A stretch of DNA of 16,184 nucleotides from Patescibacteria group bacterium (GTDB lineage: Bacteria; Patescibacteriota; Saccharimonadia; Saccharimonadales; Saccharimonadaceae). The stretch covers positions 1-16,184 of the forward strand of contig JAUPVA010000068.1 in NCBI GenBank assembly GCA_030917245.1. Direction: 5' to 3'. This document shows, in pieces, positions 5,563-13,708 of the stretch; the stretch's first letter is position 1; the number at the start of each line of letters is the position of its first letter. The translations under genes were made by a program, and so were the position numbers. The notes below the pieces were generated by a model. The model worked only from the letters and a program-made list of their open reading frames with translations, did not search any database and was not told the origin of the DNA.

Positions 5563-6558
5563 ATGTCGTCGGAAAACTTCAGTGCTATAGCAGGTGATGT
5601 CATACACGAATACTCAGCAGTGAGCATTGACCCCTATTTAGGGCGAGTTATCGAAGATATGCGAACATACAATAGTCTGCTTCGCTCGCAGCCAGTTACT
5701 ATTCGCGAAGCGTACGACATGAAACAAGAGCTCGACGATAGGTGGCAGGCGGTCATTGGGGGCGAAGCCAGAGTGACAGGAACGATGGCATTTCTTTCGG
5801 GCGTTGAGCAGCATCATGAGCCAACCTTGAGCGTCGATTTTTTCGAAGATGAACCAGTCACGTTCGGCGGCACAATGCCGGTGCCTACTGATGTTCCCAT
5901 CGGTACGGCAATCGGAGAAGACGAACTGCATCCCTACGAGTTACACATGCTCGTCACTCGCGAAGCGCTCGACGGCGAAGGAAACCTTATATACATGACA
6001 GGCAGTGCATCGGTAGAGGAATTAGCCTCGATTGAATTTCCCCAAATGATGTCGGCTGAACGAGCGCGCAAATGGCTTGAGTATTATCACGTAGAAGACA
6101 TTGAAGATATCGACGTTGACCTCTTTGCTCCGAGTAAAGAAGAGTGCGAAATTCTGCAACGACTGAATGGCCACTCGATTGACATCGGCACGGTTCACAG
6201 GCGCGACCCTGAACTGATGCAACGGTCGGCCCAGGCGCTTAACCTATATACAAATACATACCTGACTTTCGATCAGGATGTGCCGTATCTCATGAAGGTA
6301 GATGGTGCCGCTTGGGAGCAAGACGCAAGCGGTGACCATGAGCCCACCTATGTGAAAGGCAAGTCTATGGTTAAACTCGATCGGATGATATGGACGCCGC
6401 GTAGCGGCGAGGACGATGCAGTCGTGTACCCCCATGTGGTAGCCAAGCTGCTTACGGAATCACCTACTGATCCCGAGAGATGGGTTGTTATCGATATTGC
6501 TGGTATTGAAGAACTGTCCTCTTTTCGTTATGACTACTTTATCGGCTATGACACATAG
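5563..6558 (+). CDS. Hypothetical acidic protein, 331 aa
   Basis: I do not recognise this protein. It has no signal peptide or membrane segment, is rich in Asp and Glu, and contains a single Cys. The pattern is of a folded alpha/beta protein, with blocks such as PTLSVDFFEDEPVTF, YHVEDIEDIDVDLFAP and ERWVVIDIAGIEEL. The start at 5563 (MSSENFS) is preferred over the in-frame TTG at 5524, which coincides with a -35 box and would lie upstream of the transcript. There is no Shine-Dalgarno sequence, in line with a very short leader. The gene ends 102 nt before fusA and has no visible terminator, so read-through into fusA is possible. Divergent pairing with a membrane protein hints at a shared function, which is inference only. 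Confidence 0.78.
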   Translation: MSSENFSAIAGDVIHEYSAVSIDPYLGRVIEDMRTYNSLLRSQPVTIREAYDMKQELDDRWQAVIGGEARVTGTMAFLSGVEQHHEPTLSVDFFEDEPVTFGGTMPVPTDVPIGTAIGEDELHPYELHMLVTREALDGEGNLIYMTGSASVEELASIEFPQMMSAERARKWLEYYHVEDIEDIDVDLFAPSKEECEILQRLNGHSIDIGTVHRRDPELMQRSAQALNLYTNTYLTFDQDVPYLMKVDGAAWEQDASGDHEPTYVKGKSMVKLDRMIWTPRSGEDDAVVYPHVVAKLLTESPTDPERWVVIDIAGIEELSSFRYDYFIGYDT

Positions 6559-6586
6559 CTCGAGACTAGTAAAAAAATCACCCTGC

Positions 6587-6595
6587 TGATATAAT
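6587..6595 (+). promoter_or_regulatory. Extended -10 promoter of fusA
   Basis: TGATATAAT (TG at 6587-6588, TATAAT at 6590-6595) is a full extended -10 element; no good -35 box is seen. Transcription from about 6602 gives a leader of about 59 nt. The leader holds a six-codon mini-ORF (6618-6638, MAKNSN) and AGAGG at 6641-6645. That AGAGG lies 15 nt before the fusA ATG, which is long for a ribosome-binding site. Confidence 0.6.
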
Positions 6596-6660
6596 TAACA
6601 GAGAAGCGCTATTTTTGATGGCAAAAAATTCTAATTAACGAGAGGAAGAACCCCACCGCC

Positions 6661-8757
6661 ATGGCAAACCCTACGAATGTCCCGTTGAAGGACTACCGCA
6701 ATATAGGTATTATCGCGCACATTGATGCGGGTAAGACCACAACTACAGAAGGAATTCTGTACCGAACTGGTATTAACCACAAAATTGGTGAGGTCCGCGG
6801 TGACGGTGACGGTGCTACCACTGACTGGATGGCTCAGGAAAAAGAGCGAGGTATTACCATTACTTCTGCCGCTGTAACCTGTTTTTGGAAGGGTCACAAA
6901 ATTAATATTATTGACACGCCAGGGCACATTGACTTCACCGCCGAAGTTGAGCGATCACTTCGTGTACTCGACGGTGCTGTCACTATCTTTGACGGTAAAA
7001 TGGGCGTAGAAGCACAGTCAGAGACCGTATGGCGTCAGGCTAACAAGTACGGTGTACCGCGTATCTGTTTCATTAACAAGATTAACCAGACCGGTGGTGA
7101 CTTTTACAAGTCACTCCAAAGCATACATGCGCGCTTGTCGAAGAACGCACTTCCAGTTCATTTGCCTATAGGTTTTGAAAAAGATATTAACGGCCTCGTT
7201 GATTTAGTCGAGATGAAGGCATATACCTACAACGACTACACCGACAAGGCGCTGATTGAAGGAGAGATTCCTGCCGATATGCTCGAAAAAGCCGCTAACG
7301 CACGTGCGTTGTTGGTTGAAGCAGCTGTTGAAGCAGAAGATGAACTTATGGATAAATTCTTTGACGGCGGAGTAGAGGCAATTACCGTTGAAGAGCTGAA
7401 GCGTGGACTTCGTAAGCGAGTGCTTGCCGGCGACTTCTTCCTCGTTTCTGGCGGAGACGGTCGAGGCGTGATTGTCGAGAAGCTTCTCGACATCATGACT
7501 GACTATTTGCCTAGCCCACTTGATATCGATGCAATTTGGGGTGTAAATCCAAAGACCGGCGACCAAGTATCACGAAAACCAGATGAATCTGAACCAATGG
7601 CAGCCTTGGCTTTCAAGCTAGCGACTGACCCATTTGTTGGTAAGCTCATTTTTGTTCGTGTCTATTCTGGTAAGCTCACGGCTGGTAGTTATGTCCTCAA
7701 TACAACTACTGGCGAAAAAGAGCGCGTTGGACGAATTGTGCGTATGCACGCCGACAAGCGTGAAGAAATCGATTCAGTTAGCGCGGGAGACATCGCAGCC
7801 GTAGTTGGGCTGAAGGGTACATTTACTGGTCACACCCTGACTGAACCGGCTCATCCAATCGCCTTAGAATCAATTACTTTCCCAGATCCTCCAGTCTCAA
7901 TTGCGGTTGAGCCTAAAACTAAGGCTGACCAGGAAAAGATGGGTGTCGCTCTTGGCCGACTAGCCGAAGAAGACCCGACCTTCCGTGTCCACACTGACGA
8001 AGAAACAGGTCAGACCATCATGTCAGGTATGGGTGAGCTTCACCTCGACATTCTTATCGACCGCATGAAGCGCGAGTTTAATGTTGAAGCTAATATCGGT
8101 GAACCACAAGTTGCGTTCCGTGAATCGATTAAGGGCGAAAGTGCCGTTCAAGGTAAGCATGCCAAGCAGTCCGGTGGACGCGGGCAATACGGTGACGTAT
8201 GGGTACGCTTCGCTCCAAACGAACCAGGCAAGGGCTTCGAATTCTTTGACGAAATTAAGGGTGGTGTTGTACCGCAGGAATACCGTAAGCCTGTTGAGCA
8301 AGGTATTAAAGAAACGCTCGACGGTGGAGTAATTGCCGGTTACCCAGTCGTGGATGTTAAAGCAACCCTATACGATGGTTCGTACCACGATGTCGACTCA
8401 AGCGAACTCGCCTTCAAATTGGCTGGTAGTCTTGCAACGCGTGAAGGTATTAAGCAGGCGAAGCCGATTCTCCTTGAGCCTGTCATGAAAGTCGAAGTTA
8501 CTACGCCAGAAGACTTCATGGGTGATATCATTGGCGACCTCAACTCTCGTCGTGGACGTATCGACGCCATGGAAGATCTAATGGGCGGTGCCAAGCTAAT
8601 CAAGGCATATGTACCACTGGCAAGCATGTTCGGCTACACCGGCGACATACGTTCTATGAGCCAAGGACGCGCTGCTTCAACCATGGAGCTCGCACAGTAC
8701 GAAGAAGTACCACCAAACGTTGCCCAGGAGATTATTGAGAAGCGCGCTTCTAAATAG
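6661..8757 (+). CDS. fusA: Translation elongation factor G
   Basis: EF-G is the GTPase that drives translocation of tRNAs and mRNA and takes part in ribosome recycling. The 698-residue product has the full five-domain length. GTPase motifs are G1 AHIDAGKT (19-26), G2 RGITIT (63-68) and G3 DTPGHIDF (85-92), with the catalytic His at 89. G4 is NKIN (139-142) instead of NKxD, and the G5 region reads LVSGGDGRG (261-269) instead of the usual GSAFKNKG. Domain II and III blocks ([24 protein letters not shown]) and domain IV-V blocks ([46 protein letters not shown] begins domain [14 protein letters not shown]) are canonical. The gene is separated from rpsL-rpsG by about 2.7 kb of unrelated genes, and no tuf follows. 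It is the only EF-G seen here, so I take it as the working factor despite the altered guanine pocket. Confidence 0.97.
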   Translation: MANPTNVPLKDYRNIGIIAHIDAGKTTTTEGILYRTGINHKIGEVRGDGDGATTDWMAQEKERGITITSAAVTCFWKGHKINIIDTPGHIDFTAEVERSLRVLDGAVTIFDGKMGVEAQSETVWRQANKYGVPRICFINKINQTGGDFYKSLQSIHARLSKNALPVHLPIGFEKDINGLVDLVEMKAYTYNDYTDKALIEGEIPADMLEKAANARALLVEAAVEAEDELMDKFFDGGVEAITVEELKRGLRKRVLAGDFFLVSGGDGRGVIVEKLLDIMTDYLPSPLDIDAIWGVNPKTGDQVSRKPDESEPMAALAFKLATDPFVGKLIFVRVYSGKLTAGSYVLNTTTGEKERVGRIVRMHADKREEIDSVSAGDIAAVVGLKGTFTGHTLTEPAHPIALESITFPDPPVSIAVEPKTKADQEKMGVALGRLAEEDPTFRVHTDEETGQTIMSGMGELHLDILIDRMKREFNVEANIGEPQVAFRESIKGESAVQGKHAKQSGGRGQYGDVWVRFAPNEPGKGFEFFDEIKGGVVPQEYRKPVEQGIKETLDGGVIAGYPVVDVKATLYDGSYHDVDSSELAFKLAGSLATREGIKQAKPILLEPVMKVEVTTPEDFMGDIIGDLNSRRGRIDAMEDLMGGAKLIKAYVPLASMFGYTGDIRSMSQGRAASTMELAQYEEVPPNVAQEIIEKRASK

Positions 8758-8774
8758 TCTTCAATAGGCCAATG

Positions 8775-8807
8775 CAAAAAGACCACTCCATTGTAGTGGT
8801 CTTTTTG
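8775..8807 (+). terminator. Intrinsic terminator after fusA
   Basis: A 13-bp perfect stem (8775-8787 with 8795-8807) with a 7-nt loop has a 3' arm ending in five T residues, 17 nt after the fusA stop. The matching A run on the 5' side means it could also act on the reverse strand. Confidence 0.88.
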
Positions 8808-8832
8808 TCATGTATTAAGCTAATGGTATAAT
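8805..8832 (+). promoter_or_regulatory. Promoter of the secreted protein-pilin operon
   Basis: TTGTCA (8805-8810, five of six consensus bases) is followed after 16 nt by TATAAT (8827-8832), with TG at 8824-8825 giving an extended -10. The -35 box overlaps the end of the fusA terminator. Transcription should start near 8839. Confidence 0.72.
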
Positions 8833-8869
8833 AGGTAACTATCAGTAGTATCGGAGGATGAAAACAATC

Positions 8870-9598
8870 GTGAAACGTCATTTGTTAGCAGGAACCCTCG
8901 TTATGACTATCGCAGTCATGACATCATCGTCTGTATTTGCCATCCATGATTCATCGGAGCAGTCTGAGCCTCGTAAGTCTTCTGAGTCCACTCAAATAAG
9001 AGATCGTGTCGAATCTCGGACTGACGATACGAATAAAGTCGTCATCCAGACGACCGAAGATTCAAAAAATCGTGTTACCGATAGTCTCGAGTCGCGTGAA
9101 AAGCGGCTAGAGCAGCTCAAAGCTGAACGGCAAGAGAGGTTTGAACAACGAGCTGCACAGCGTGCCTCTCGTCTAGAGGGACGTCGCCTCGCTCAATGCC
9201 AGAATCGTCAAGAAAACATCAACGCCTTAATGACTCGTAGCGTTGAAACGGGTATGCGTCATTATGAGAATATACAGCGAGTTGAAGCTAAAGTGTTGGC
9301 ATTTGCCAAAAAGAAAGCGCTCGACGAACAAACGTATGCGGCAGCACTGAAGGGTGCGCAGGAAAAAGGTGTTAACGCAAAGTCCGCGGTAGAATTCGCA
9401 TCAACTCAGAAATTTGATTGTACAAAAGTCGATGGAGAAAAACCGTCTGACTTAATTCGTCTGACTCATTCCGAAAACCGTGATGCTTTAAATGCATATC
9501 GCGCGAGTGTTGTTGAGCTTATCAAGGCGGTTAAAGCAGCGTTTGCAAGCACTCAGACTGATACACCCGATACAGAGAGTGGGGAGGTAACGCAGTAA
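8870..9598 (+). CDS. Secreted coiled-coil protein of unknown function
   Basis: The product is about 242 residues. A Sec-type signal peptide (MKRHLLAGTLVMTIAVMTSS, then SVFA) probably cleaves after Ala24. The mature part starts with a Ser/Glu-rich, likely flexible segment. A highly charged Glu/Arg helix that should form a coiled coil follows (about 66-111), then a helical region rich in Ala and Lys. Two cysteines at about 110 and 184 could form a disulfide outside the cell. GTG at 8870 is chosen because GGAGG at 8853-8857 abuts the ATG at 8858 with no spacing, but stands 12 nt from the GTG, similar to other genes here; the ATG would only add four residues. The stop overlaps the next start (TAATG), so the two proteins are made together. 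I do not recognise the family. Confidence 0.82.
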   Translation: MKRHLLAGTLVMTIAVMTSSSVFAIHDSSEQSEPRKSSESTQIRDRVESRTDDTNKVVIQTTEDSKNRVTDSLESREKRLEQLKAERQERFEQRAAQRASRLEGRRLAQCQNRQENINALMTRSVETGMRHYENIQRVEAKVLAFAKKKALDEQTYAAALKGAQEKGVNAKSAVEFASTQKFDCTKVDGEKPSDLIRLTHSENRDALNAYRASVVELIKAVKAAFASTQTDTPDTESGEVTQ

Positions 9599-9864
9599 TG
9601 AAAGCAAAACTCCCTTATGGATTCACGATAGTAGAAGGAGTTGTCCTTCTCGGCGTTGTGCTCCTGCTTGCAGGCGTCGGATATGTCGGCTGGAAGGCAT
9701 TCTCAAACTCTGAAGCAACACCCGAAACTGCCAGCTCCCAACTTGAGCAGTCAGCTCAGGTTATTACGACAAAAGCCGACTTAGAGGCGGCCGAGGCAGC
9801 CTTAGACGAACTGAACTTCGAAGACAACGATGCGCTGAAAGCCGAAACTCAGGCAAGTCTCTAG
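9598..9864 (+). CDS. Small type IV pilin-like protein
   Basis: This 88-residue protein begins with a class III (type IV prepilin) signal: a short basic leader MKAKLPYG, cleavage expected between Gly8 and Phe9, then FTIVE with the conserved Glu at mature position 5, and a hydrophobic helix to about residue 32. The known family is cut and N-methylated by prepilin peptidase and assembled into a pilus or pseudopilus. Here the part after the helix is only about 55 residues, acidic, Ala/Glu-rich and without cysteines, so there is no usual beta-sheet head. It may be a minor pilin or a membrane anchor. It is co-transcribed with the secreted coiled-coil protein, with a 1-nt overlap. No prepilin peptidase, assembly ATPase or platform gene lies in the window. 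Confidence 0.75.
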   Translation: MKAKLPYGFTIVEGVVLLGVVLLLAGVGYVGWKAFSNSEATPETASSQLEQSAQVITTKADLEAAEAALDELNFEDNDALKAETQASL

Positions 9865-9871
9865 TTCACGC

Positions 9872-9900
9872 TTGCCGCCTCCATGCATAAGCGGTATGAT
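9872..9900 (+). promoter_or_regulatory. Candidate promoter of the cyo-ndh operon
   Basis: TTGCCG (9872-9877) and TATGAT (9895-9900) are 17 nt apart, directly before cyoA. Transcription should begin at about 9906-9908, leaving a leader of only about 2 nt. Read-through from the pilin operon is also possible because no terminator intervenes. Confidence 0.5.
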
Positions 9901-9906
9901 GGAGGC
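9877..9906 (+). repeat. Dyad over the cyoA promoter and ribosome-binding site
   Basis: GCCTCCAT (9877-9884) is the exact reverse complement of ATGGAGGC (9899-9906). Inside it, CATA (9886-9889) pairs with TATG (9895-9898), leaving a 5-nt loop and one bulged G. The 3' arm contains the GGAGG (9901-9905) next to the cyoA ATG and the end of the -10 box. In DNA it could be an operator. In read-through RNA it would hide the Shine-Dalgarno sequence. It lacks a T run, so it is not a standard terminator. Confidence 0.5.
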
Positions 9907-9908
9907 AT

Positions 9909-10784
9909 ATGAAGCGGGTTGTGTACATCTCCGGGTCGATTGTTGTCTCGGTAGTCTTGATAGCATTGTTCGTCTATCTGACGGAGGGCAAGCATATACC
10001 TGTGCTGCAGCCAACCGGAGAGGTCGCTGAAGCACAGCGAAACCTGTTCATTTTTACGGCTAGTCTTAGCGCGCTCGTTGTATTGCCGGTATTTGCGCTC
10101 CTCGCGTATATATCAATTACCTTTCGCGAAGGTAATACCAAGGCTGCGTATCGACCCGATTGGTCTGGAAATACCCTCCTCGAGGCTATTTGGTGGGGTA
10201 TTCCTATTCTAATAATAGGTGTATTAGCTGTAGTTACATACCAGACAAGCCATAGTCTAGACCCCTATAAAGAACTTGAGGGCGGGAAGCCGGTAGAAGT
10301 ACAAGTTGTTGCATTACGCTGGAAATGGCTGTTTATTTACCCCGAGCACCACGTCGCAACGTTGAATCAAGCCTACATTCCAAATGAGCGTCCCGTACGA
10401 TTCACCATGACGGCGAACGCACCAATGAGCGCTTTTTGGATACCATCGCTTGGTTCGCAGGTATATGCCATGAACGGTATGCACTCTCAGCTGAATTTAA
10501 AAGGTAAGCAAGCCGGCACCTACACGGGCTATACGACCAATATCAATGGTGAAGGGTACGCTAAGATGACGTTCGAAACGAACGTGGTTGATCAGGCCAA
10601 GTTCAATGCATGGGTAGATGAGGCGCGTCAATCACCGAATACAATGGACCGTTCTATGTACGAACAGTTATCGCAGCCAAAGAGCATTACCGACAAGCAG
10701 ACGTACAGACTAGCAGACGACCAACTCTTCGCAATTATTTCATCTACATTCAGTCATTCACACTCGTCGAACGGAGGGCACTAA
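9909..10784 (+). CDS. cyoA: Cytochrome bo3 quinol oxidase subunit II
   Basis: CyoA is the second subunit of the proton-pumping heme-copper quinol oxidase in the cytoplasmic membrane. The 291-residue product has hydrophobic helices at about 5-24, 45-70 and 93-110, then an outer cupredoxin domain. Blocks shared with E. coli CyoA include [27 protein letters not shown] and [15 protein letters not shown]. The Cys/His ligands of a CuA centre are absent, which marks a quinol rather than a cytochrome c oxidase. Unlike E. coli CyoA there is no cysteine at all, so no lipobox and no lipid anchor; the first helix probably stays as a membrane anchor. The C-terminus is His/Ser-rich ([10 protein letters not shown]). 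It starts the cyoABCDE-ndh operon; the stop lies 2 nt before cyoB. Confidence 0.95.
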   Translation: MKRVVYISGSIVVSVVLIALFVYLTEGKHIPVLQPTGEVAEAQRNLFIFTASLSALVVLPVFALLAYISITFREGNTKAAYRPDWSGNTLLEAIWWGIPILIIGVLAVVTYQTSHSLDPYKELEGGKPVEVQVVALRWKWLFIYPEHHVATLNQAYIPNERPVRFTMTANAPMSAFWIPSLGSQVYAMNGMHSQLNLKGKQAGTYTGYTTNINGEGYAKMTFETNVVDQAKFNAWVDEARQSPNTMDRSMYEQLSQPKSITDKQTYRLADDQLFAIISSTFSHSHSSNGGH

Positions 10785-10786
10785 AC

Positions 10787-12763
10787 ATGAACGAATTTAT
10801 CCAATTTATCCTGGGACGTCTGTCGATTGAATACTTTCCGAAAGACCCTGTCACGCTGGGAGCCGCTATCGGCATGCCACTGACAGTGCTAGGGTTAGTT
10901 GGGCTTATAACCTACTTAAAGCGATGGAATTGGCTATGGTCCAACTGGCTCACGAGTGTCGATGCAAAAAAAATTGGCATCATGTATATTATTGTTGCTA
11001 TTATCATGTTGCTTCGAGGAGTCGCCGACGCGGGCATGCTACGCCTGCAGACGGCTCTGGCTGCAAATGGTGCGGCAGGTCCCTTTTCAACTGATACATT
11101 CCAACAGGTATTTACCGCTCATGGAACAATCATGATTTTCTTTGTGGCCATGGGTCTTGCGTTTGGGATTATTAACTGCGTCATGCCTCTCATGATTGGT
11201 GCACGTGATATGGCATTTCCGCTATTAAATGCAGTCAGTTTTTGGTTATTTGCCGCCGGTATGGTCTTAGTAAATATGTCACTCGTGTTTGGGGGCTTCA
11301 GTAATGGGGGCTGGCTCGGTTATCCGCCTCTGACTGGTCTTGAGTATAACCCCGGTCCAGGGGTCGATTATTGGATATGGTCACTGCAGGTAGCGGGTAT
11401 CGGCAGTTTGCTGACGGGGATTAACTTCGTCACGACCATATTAAAAAATCGCGCGCCTGGTATGACCTTGATGAAAATGCCTATTTTCCCGTGGAGTGTT
11501 CTTGTTATGAGTGTGCTTATTATGCTGGCATTCCCAATCCTCACCGTAACATTGGCGCTGCTTGGTCTCGACAGGACTATGGGAATGCATTTCTTCACGT
11601 CAGACGCCGGCGGCAATCCGATGATGTATATCAACCTCATCTGGGCATGGGGCCATCCCGAAGTTTACATCTTAGTATTGCCGGCATTCGGTATTTTCTC
11701 AGAAATTGTCGCCACGTATTCAAAAAAAGTGCTGTTCGGCTATAAGACAATGGTTTGGGCTCTACTGGCTATCATGTTCTTATCGTTCATTGTATGGCAG
11801 CACCATTTCTTCACCATGGGTGCCGGAGCAAACGTAAACGCCTTCTTCGGAATTATGACGATGGTGATAGCTGTACCGACCGGAGTAAAAATATTTAACT
11901 GGTTATTTACCATGTACGGCGGAAGAATTGCTTTTAAGGCACCAATGATATGGTTCTTGGCTTTCGTTGTGACCTTCACTATAGGTGGCGTAACTGGAGT
12001 AATGATGGCGGTGCCGGCTCTTGATTTTCAGGTGCACAACACGATGTTCTTGGTAGCCCACTTCCATAATGTAATTATCGGAGGAGTGGTGTTTGGATTC
12101 TTCGCTGGTATGATGCATTGGTTCCCGAAGATCTTCGGCTTCCGTCTTCATGACGGGCTGGGTAAATTATCAGCACTATTTTGGCTGATTGGATTTATTC
12201 TGGCATTCATTCCGCTGTATATCCTCGGTTTAATGGGAGCCGTTCGCCGGATTGATAGTTATAGCGATCCAACCTGGCAGCCACTTTTCATAACGAGTGG
12301 TATTGGCGTTCTGTTCATTGCTGGCGGTATAGGATTGTTTGTGTTGCAACTGGCCTATAGCATCTGGAAGCGGAAGCAACTGCGTGATGAGACCGGGGAC
12401 CCGTGGGACGGACGAACGCTTGAGTGGTCTGTTCCATCACCAGCTCCTCATTATAATTTTGCGGTACAGCCCGTCGTGGCTGAACGTGATGAATGGTGGC
12501 GACGAAAGCAGCAGGGTCGGACTCACGTCGAACGATCTGAGTATGTAGATATCTGGTTACCGAAAAATAGCCCAGTCGGTCTTGTTATTGGAGTTCTGGC
12601 GGGATTATTCGGATTCTCGATCATTTGGCATCTTTGGTGGCTTATGGCGATATGTATAGTTGCGATAATTATTGTTGTCATACGAAGAACGTTAATCGAT
12701 GATAATGAGCATCATATTAGTGCGAACGAATTATTTCACGAAGCAGCAAAGGCATCCCGATGA
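10787..12763 (+). CDS. cyoB: Cytochrome bo3 quinol oxidase subunit I
   Basis: CyoB holds low-spin heme b and the heme o3-CuB centre where O2 is reduced, and it carries the proton channels. The 658-residue product matches the 15-helix E. coli type almost end to end. Visible residues (E. coli number +6) are heme b ligands His112 and His427, heme o3 ligand His425, and CuB ligands His290, His339 and His340. The Tyr294 of the HPEVY crosslink, D-channel Asp141 and Glu292, and K-channel Lys368 are also present. This makes it an A-type enzyme with both channels. In the high-affinity quinol site Arg77, Asp81 and Gln107 are kept, but the position of E. coli His98 is Thr104. GGAGG at 10773-10777 lies 9 nt before the ATG. 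The stop overlaps cyoC (ATGA). Confidence 0.98.
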   Translation: MNEFIQFILGRLSIEYFPKDPVTLGAAIGMPLTVLGLVGLITYLKRWNWLWSNWLTSVDAKKIGIMYIIVAIIMLLRGVADAGMLRLQTALAANGAAGPFSTDTFQQVFTAHGTIMIFFVAMGLAFGIINCVMPLMIGARDMAFPLLNAVSFWLFAAGMVLVNMSLVFGGFSNGGWLGYPPLTGLEYNPGPGVDYWIWSLQVAGIGSLLTGINFVTTILKNRAPGMTLMKMPIFPWSVLVMSVLIMLAFPILTVTLALLGLDRTMGMHFFTSDAGGNPMMYINLIWAWGHPEVYILVLPAFGIFSEIVATYSKKVLFGYKTMVWALLAIMFLSFIVWQHHFFTMGAGANVNAFFGIMTMVIAVPTGVKIFNWLFTMYGGRIAFKAPMIWFLAFVVTFTIGGVTGVMMAVPALDFQVHNTMFLVAHFHNVIIGGVVFGFFAGMMHWFPKIFGFRLHDGLGKLSALFWLIGFILAFIPLYILGLMGAVRRIDSYSDPTWQPLFITSGIGVLFIAGGIGLFVLQLAYSIWKRKQLRDETGDPWDGRTLEWSVPSPAPHYNFAVQPVVAERDEWWRRKQQGRTHVERSEYVDIWLPKNSPVGLVIGVLAGLFGFSIIWHLWWLMAICIVAIIIVVIRRTLIDDNEHHISANELFHEAAKASR

Positions 12764-13344
12764 ATAGCGTTACAAATCGTAAAATAGAAAAATACGAAAA
12801 AGCTGAACTAGGCTTTTGGCTGTACTTAATGACCGACGTAGTTTTATTTGCGAGCTTGTTTGCAACGTATATGGTGTTAAAAAATAGCACCGCCGCCGGT
12901 CCAACTGCGGCCGATATACTTGACCCCACCTACGCTTTTTTTGAGACGATAGCGTTGCTGGCGAGTAGTTTTACGGCCGGAGTAGCAGTGCTTGCGTTAC
13001 GATTCAAACGGGTTCGTCTTGCTATTGGAGCTTTGGTCGGAACGTTAGTATTGGGGGCGCTATTCCTTACGTTAGAGATTTCTGAGTTTGTAGAACTGGT
13101 TGGTCATGGGCACGCCTGGACCCAAAGTGCCTTCTTGTCAGGATTTTTCACTCTGGTGGCAACTCATGGAATTCACATTACTATCGGCTTGATTTGGGGC
13201 TCAGTGATGATTGCCTACATATTTAAAAAAGGAAGTACGGCTGACTCGCTCCGTAAACTCACGCTGTTTTCATTATTCTGGCACTTTCTTGATCTTGTGT
13301 GGATATTTATCTTTACCATCGTTTACTTAGGAGCGCATCTATGA
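12760..13344 (+). CDS. cyoC: Cytochrome bo3 quinol oxidase subunit III
   Basis: CyoC is the third subunit; it stabilises the complex and supports proton uptake. The 194-residue product has about five membrane helices (roughly 22-41, 59-80, 86-106, 124-150 and 168-191), the short form typical of quinol oxidases rather than the seven-helix form of mitochondrial subunit III. Family blocks include [21 protein letters not shown] near the start, [10 protein letters not shown], and [13 protein letters not shown], and the C-terminal [18 protein letters not shown]. It overlaps cyoB and cyoD by four bases on each side (ATGA), which implies tightly coupled synthesis in the order of assembly. Confidence 0.96.
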   Translation: MNSVTNRKIEKYEKAELGFWLYLMTDVVLFASLFATYMVLKNSTAAGPTAADILDPTYAFFETIALLASSFTAGVAVLALRFKRVRLAIGALVGTLVLGALFLTLEISEFVELVGHGHAWTQSAFLSGFFTLVATHGIHITIGLIWGSVMIAYIFKKGSTADSLRKLTLFSLFWHFLDLVWIFIFTIVYLGAHL

Positions 13345-13703
13345 GCAACCATGCATTTTCCTCTATTTTGCTGCGATATATATTCGGGTTTGGTGCCGCT
13401 CTTTGCTTGAGCGCTGCTGGGTATCTTTTAGCAACGGAAAAGTGGCTGGAGGGTAAGGGGGCAATGGCGGTTCTGCTTGCCTTAGCAGTCCTGCAGCTTA
13501 CGATTCAGTTAATCTGCTTCTTGCATCTCGGCCTGCGTGATCGTTCACGTAGCCGAACCGCAACGTTAATATTCGTATTTATCATGGCGGCAATAATCGT
13601 CGTCGGATCAATTTGGATTATGAATAATCTCGATTATCGAATGAGCACTAGTTCTGAGGCTATGAATGAATACATGCAGCTTCAGAATAAAAAAGGTTTC
13701 TAA
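13341..13703 (+). CDS. cyoD: Cytochrome bo3 quinol oxidase subunit IV
   Basis: CyoD is the small subunit that helps assemble CyoB with CyoC. The start at 13341 (MSNHAFSSI) gives 120 residues, near the usual 109, and the ATGA overlap with cyoC; an in-frame ATG further upstream would add a non-homologous stretch inside cyoC. Three helices are visible at about 8-30, 38-64 and 73-97. The block VLQLTIQLICFLHLGL in the second helix is typical of the CyoD/COX4_pro family. The C-terminus (YMQLQNKKGF) is soluble and lineage-specific. Sequence conservation is lower than for the other subunits, so position supports the call as much as sequence. Confidence 0.93.
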   Translation: MSNHAFSSILLRYIFGFGAALCLSAAGYLLATEKWLEGKGAMAVLLALAVLQLTIQLICFLHLGLRDRSRSRTATLIFVFIMAAIIVVGSIWIMNNLDYRMSTSSEAMNEYMQLQNKKGF

Positions 13704-13708
13704 AAATA

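Noticed and set aside
7204..7566. Reverse-strand open frames inside fusA (up to 120 codons)
   Set aside because: They are antisense to a highly conserved gene, resemble no family and have no promoter or ribosome-binding site.
13299..13340. Upstream ATG at 13299 for cyoD
   Set aside because: It would overlap cyoC by 46 bases and add residues not seen in CyoD; the ATGA overlap at 13341 is typical of the operon.
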